A stretch of 64,000 nucleotides of DNA from Solibacteraceae bacterium (GTDB lineage Bacteria > Acidobacteriota > Terriglobia > Bryobacterales > Bryobacteraceae): the NCBI GenBank assembly GCA_026984795.1, contig JALSRK010000045.1, positions 106,417-170,416 of the forward strand. Reading direction: 5' to 3'. Below are positions 61,762 to 64,000 of this stretch, piece after piece (positions within the stretch are counted from its first letter, which is position 1; every line of letters begins with the position of its first letter). A program made the position numbers and the translations under genes. Under the pieces are notes generated by a model. It had not been told where the DNA came from. It made no database searches and worked only from the letters and a program-made list of their open reading frames with translations.

Positions 61762-63855
61762 ATGCCGAGAACGACGCCCATCCACAAGATGCGGAACATC
61801 GGCATCGCGGCTCATATCGATGCCGGGAAGACGACCACGACCGAGCGCATTCTCTACTACACCGGTCGTACGTACAAGCTCGGCGAAGTGCATGAAGGCA
61901 CGGCCGTGATGGATTGGATGGAGCAGGAGCAGGAGCGCGGCATCACCATCACTTCGGCGGCCACCACCTGCCAGTGGCGCGACACGGTGATCAACATCAT
62001 CGACACGCCCGGCCACGTGGACTTCACCGCCGAGGTCGAGCGATCCATGCGCGTTCTCGACGGCGCCATCGCCATCTTCGACGCCGTCGCCGGCGTCCAG
62101 CCCCAGTCGGAGACGGTCTGGCGGCAGGCCGACAAATACCGCGTGCCCCGTATCTGCTTCATCAACAAGATGGACCGCGTCGGAGCCGACTATTTCCACG
62201 CCATCCGGACGATCGTCGAGCGGCTCAAGGCCCGTCCGGTGACTCTCCAGATCCCGATCGGCGCCGAAGAGAATTTCAAGGGTGTCGTCGATCTGGTCCG
62301 GATGAAAGCCAGAGTTTGGCGCGAGGAGACCCTCGGGGCGGCGTACGACGATATCGAGATCCCGGACGAGCTGCGCGGCCCAGCCGAGGAGTACCGCGAA
62401 AAACTCGTCGAAGCGGTCGCGGAGCACGACGAGGTTCTGTTCGAGAAGTTTGTCCATGGCGAGCCGATCAGTGAAGAGGAGCTGATCGCCGGCATCCGCA
62501 GCGCCACCTGTGAGCTGAAGATCGTCCCGGTGCTCTGCGGCTCGGCCTTCAAGAACAAAGGCGTACAGAATCTGCTCGACGCCGTCGTCGATTACCTCCC
62601 CTCGCCCGTGGACGTGCCCCCGATCCAGGGCACCTCGCTCGACGGCGAGGAGATCCTCGAGCGCCCCCCCGACGACAAGGCGCCCTTCGCCGCCCTCGTC
62701 TTCAAGATCATGACTGACCCCTATGTTGGCCAGCTTGCCTTCATCCGGGTCTACTCCGGACATCTGCTCAGCGGCGAGAGCGTGCTGAACGTCGCCAAAG
62801 GCCGTAAGGAGCGGATCGGCCGGCTGCTCAAGATGCACGCCAACAAGCGGGAAGAGATCAAGGAGGTTTACGCCGGCGATATCTGCGCCGTCGTGGGTCT
62901 GAAGACCGTCGCCACCGGCGATACGATCTGCGACGACAAGGCCCCGATCGTGCTCGAGTCCATCGAGTTCCCCGAGCCGGTCATCCAGCTCGCCATCGAG
63001 CCGAAGACCAAGGCCGACCAGGAGAAGCTGGGCAACGCCATCGCCAAGCTCGTCCAGGAGGATCCGACGCTGCGGGTCACCAACGACCCCGAGACCGGCC
63101 AGACGATCATCGCCGGCATGGGCGAACTCCACCTGGAGATCGTGGTGGACCGCATGCTGCGGGAGTTCAACGTCGGAGCCAACGTCGGCAGGCCCCAGGT
63201 GGCTTACCGCGAAACGATTAAGAAGCCCGTCCAGGCCGAGGGCCGCTTCGTCCGGCAGAGCGGCGGCCGTGGCCAGTACGGCCACGTCAAGCTCCGGCTG
63301 GAGCCCCTGCCCCCGGGCAGCGGCATCGAGTTCGCCAGCCAGGTCGTCGGCGGCGCCGTCCCCAAGGAGTTTGTCCCCGCGGTGCAGAAGGGCGTCGAGG
63401 AGGCCCTCGAAGGCGGCATTCTCGCCGGCTACCCGGTTTCCGACGTCAAGGTGATCCTTTTCGACGGCAGCTACCACGAGGTGGACTCCTCGGAGATGGC
63501 CTTCAAGATCGCCGCCTCCATGGCGGTCAAAGAAGGCGGCCGGCGGGCCCACCCGGTGCTGCTCGAACCGATCATGTCCGTCGAGGTCGTCGTCCCCGAG
63601 GAGTACATGGGCGACGTCATCAGCGACCTGAACGCCCGCCGCGGCCGGGTCGAGGGCATGGAGTTGCGTGGCGCCACCCAGATCATCAGGGCTTCGGTGC
63701 CGCTTTCGGAAATGTTCGGCTACGCCACCGAGTTGCGTTCCCGCACTCAGGGGCGAGGCAGTTTCACCATGCATTTCGGGCGCTACGAAGAGGTGCCCGC
63801 CAATCTTGCGGAGGAAATCATCAGCAAGGTTCAGGGCAAAGTTACTGCCCATTAA
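61762..63855 (+). CDS. fusA: Elongation factor G
   Basis: A 697-residue translational GTPase that drives translocation. The P-loop is [15 protein letters not shown] (17-30), switch II follows [17 protein letters not shown], and [10 protein letters not shown] is the base-recognition motif. Domains II-V are complete through the C-terminal [20 protein letters not shown]. The length and str-operon position mark it as the canonical EF-G rather than an EF-G2. tuf follows after 24 bases. Confidence 0.98.
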   Translation: MPRTTPIHKMRNIGIAAHIDAGKTTTTERILYYTGRTYKLGEVHEGTAVMDWMEQEQERGITITSAATTCQWRDTVINIIDTPGHVDFTAEVERSMRVLDGAIAIFDAVAGVQPQSETVWRQADKYRVPRICFINKMDRVGADYFHAIRTIVERLKARPVTLQIPIGAEENFKGVVDLVRMKARVWREETLGAAYDDIEIPDELRGPAEEYREKLVEAVAEHDEVLFEKFVHGEPISEEELIAGIRSATCELKIVPVLCGSAFKNKGVQNLLDAVVDYLPSPVDVPPIQGTSLDGEEILERPPDDKAPFAALVFKIMTDPYVGQLAFIRVYSGHLLSGESVLNVAKGRKERIGRLLKMHANKREEIKEVYAGDICAVVGLKTVATGDTICDDKAPIVLESIEFPEPVIQLAIEPKTKADQEKLGNAIAKLVQEDPTLRVTNDPETGQTIIAGMGELHLEIVVDRMLREFNVGANVGRPQVAYRETIKKPVQAEGRFVRQSGGRGQYGHVKLRLEPLPPGSGIEFASQVVGGAVPKEFVPAVQKGVEEALEGGILAGYPVSDVKVILFDGSYHEVDSSEMAFKIAASMAVKEGGRRAHPVLLEPIMSVEVVVPEEYMGDVISDLNARRGRVEGMELRGATQIIRASVPLSEMFGYATELRSRTQGRGSFTMHFGRYEEVPANLAEEIISKVQGKVTAH

Positions 63856-63879
63856 ACGAGTTCATAGGAGAGTCCAATC

Positions 63880-64000
63880 ATGGCCAAGGAGAAATTCGAC
63901 CGGAGCAAGCCGCACATCAACATTGGGACGATCGGGCACATCGATCACGGCAAGACGACGCTGACGGCGGCGATCACGCAGACGTTGGCGAAGAAGAACC
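63880..64000 (+). CDS. tuf: Elongation factor Tu, N-terminal part (cut by window end)
   Basis: Only the first 40 codons are present. [20 protein letters not shown] is the EF-Tu N-terminus and [15 protein letters not shown] (19-33) the P-loop. EF-Tu brings aminoacyl-tRNA to the ribosome with GTP. ATG at 63880 is preceded by AGGAGA. It is the last visible gene of the str operon. Confidence 0.97.
   Translation, partial: MAKEKFDRSKPHINIGTIGHIDHGKTTLTAAITQTLAKKN

Noticed and set aside
61720..63852. About 710-codon open frame antisense to fusA
   Set aside because: It mirrors the EF-G gene exactly and has the same shadow composition; EF-G is certain.

Overview
The window is one gene-dense stretch of a high-GC Gram-negative chromosome, best explained as an Acidobacteriota genome of the Bryobacterales/Solibacter type. 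That placement is an inference from the gene families: an Oar-type TonB-dependent receptor with an N-terminal carboxypeptidase-regulatory domain, several exported sulfatases, Tat-type Gfo/Idh/MocA oxidoreductases, DUF4091 lipoproteins, a DUF4097 lipoprotein and an Lnt/SPOR envelope set. No rRNA or tRNA gene, insertion sequence, phage module or CRISPR array was seen.

Layout. 1-9 kb: the tail of a PfkB sugar kinase, an exported sulfatase, a long KamA-type radical SAM protein, an unrecognised protein, an orphan LytS-type histidine kinase, a methyltransferase and a Tat-exported oxidoreductase. 9-15.7 kb (minus strand): a translation/division cluster (rpmI-rplT-zapB-like-zapA) next to an iron-sulfur operon iscR-iscS-iscU-iscA-hscB-hscA-iscX, which has a clear promoter and a palindromic operator. 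15.9-25 kb: an undecaprenyl-phosphate sugar transferase, a sensorless histidine kinase, a DUF4097 lipoprotein, full-length pyruvate carboxylase, two unrecognised proteins and a flavin reductase-like protein. 25-28.4 kb: the large outer-membrane receptor with its own terminator and promoter.

28.7-41.4 kb: an envelope string on the plus strand, NfeD protease, slipin, SPOR protein, LipA, Lnt, UDP-glucuronate decarboxylase and two large glycosyltransferases, then a minus-strand multi-pass membrane protein. Several junctions touch or overlap, so this is probably one or two operons serving lipoprotein maturation and surface glycan synthesis. 41.5-48.8 kb: a candidate glycan-degradation locus with two tandem DUF4091 (GH123-like) lipoproteins, a TPR protein, an IclR regulator with a strong promoter and palindrome, and an exported sialidase-fold protein. 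48.9-60.4 kb: MgtE, then a second catabolic group (oxidoreductase, two sulfatases, S9 peptidase, a DoxX-TIM barrel fusion, a sugar isomerase-like protein), a decayed gene and a DUF72 protein. 60.4-64 kb: the str operon, rpsL-rpsG-fusA-tuf, behind a long leader; tuf is cut by the window end.

Two themes recur. The catabolic genes look aimed at sulfated or amino-sugar glycans taken from outside the cell. Several genes also have a -10 hexamer within about 16 bases of the start codon and no Shine-Dalgarno sequence, which suggests leaderless mRNAs.
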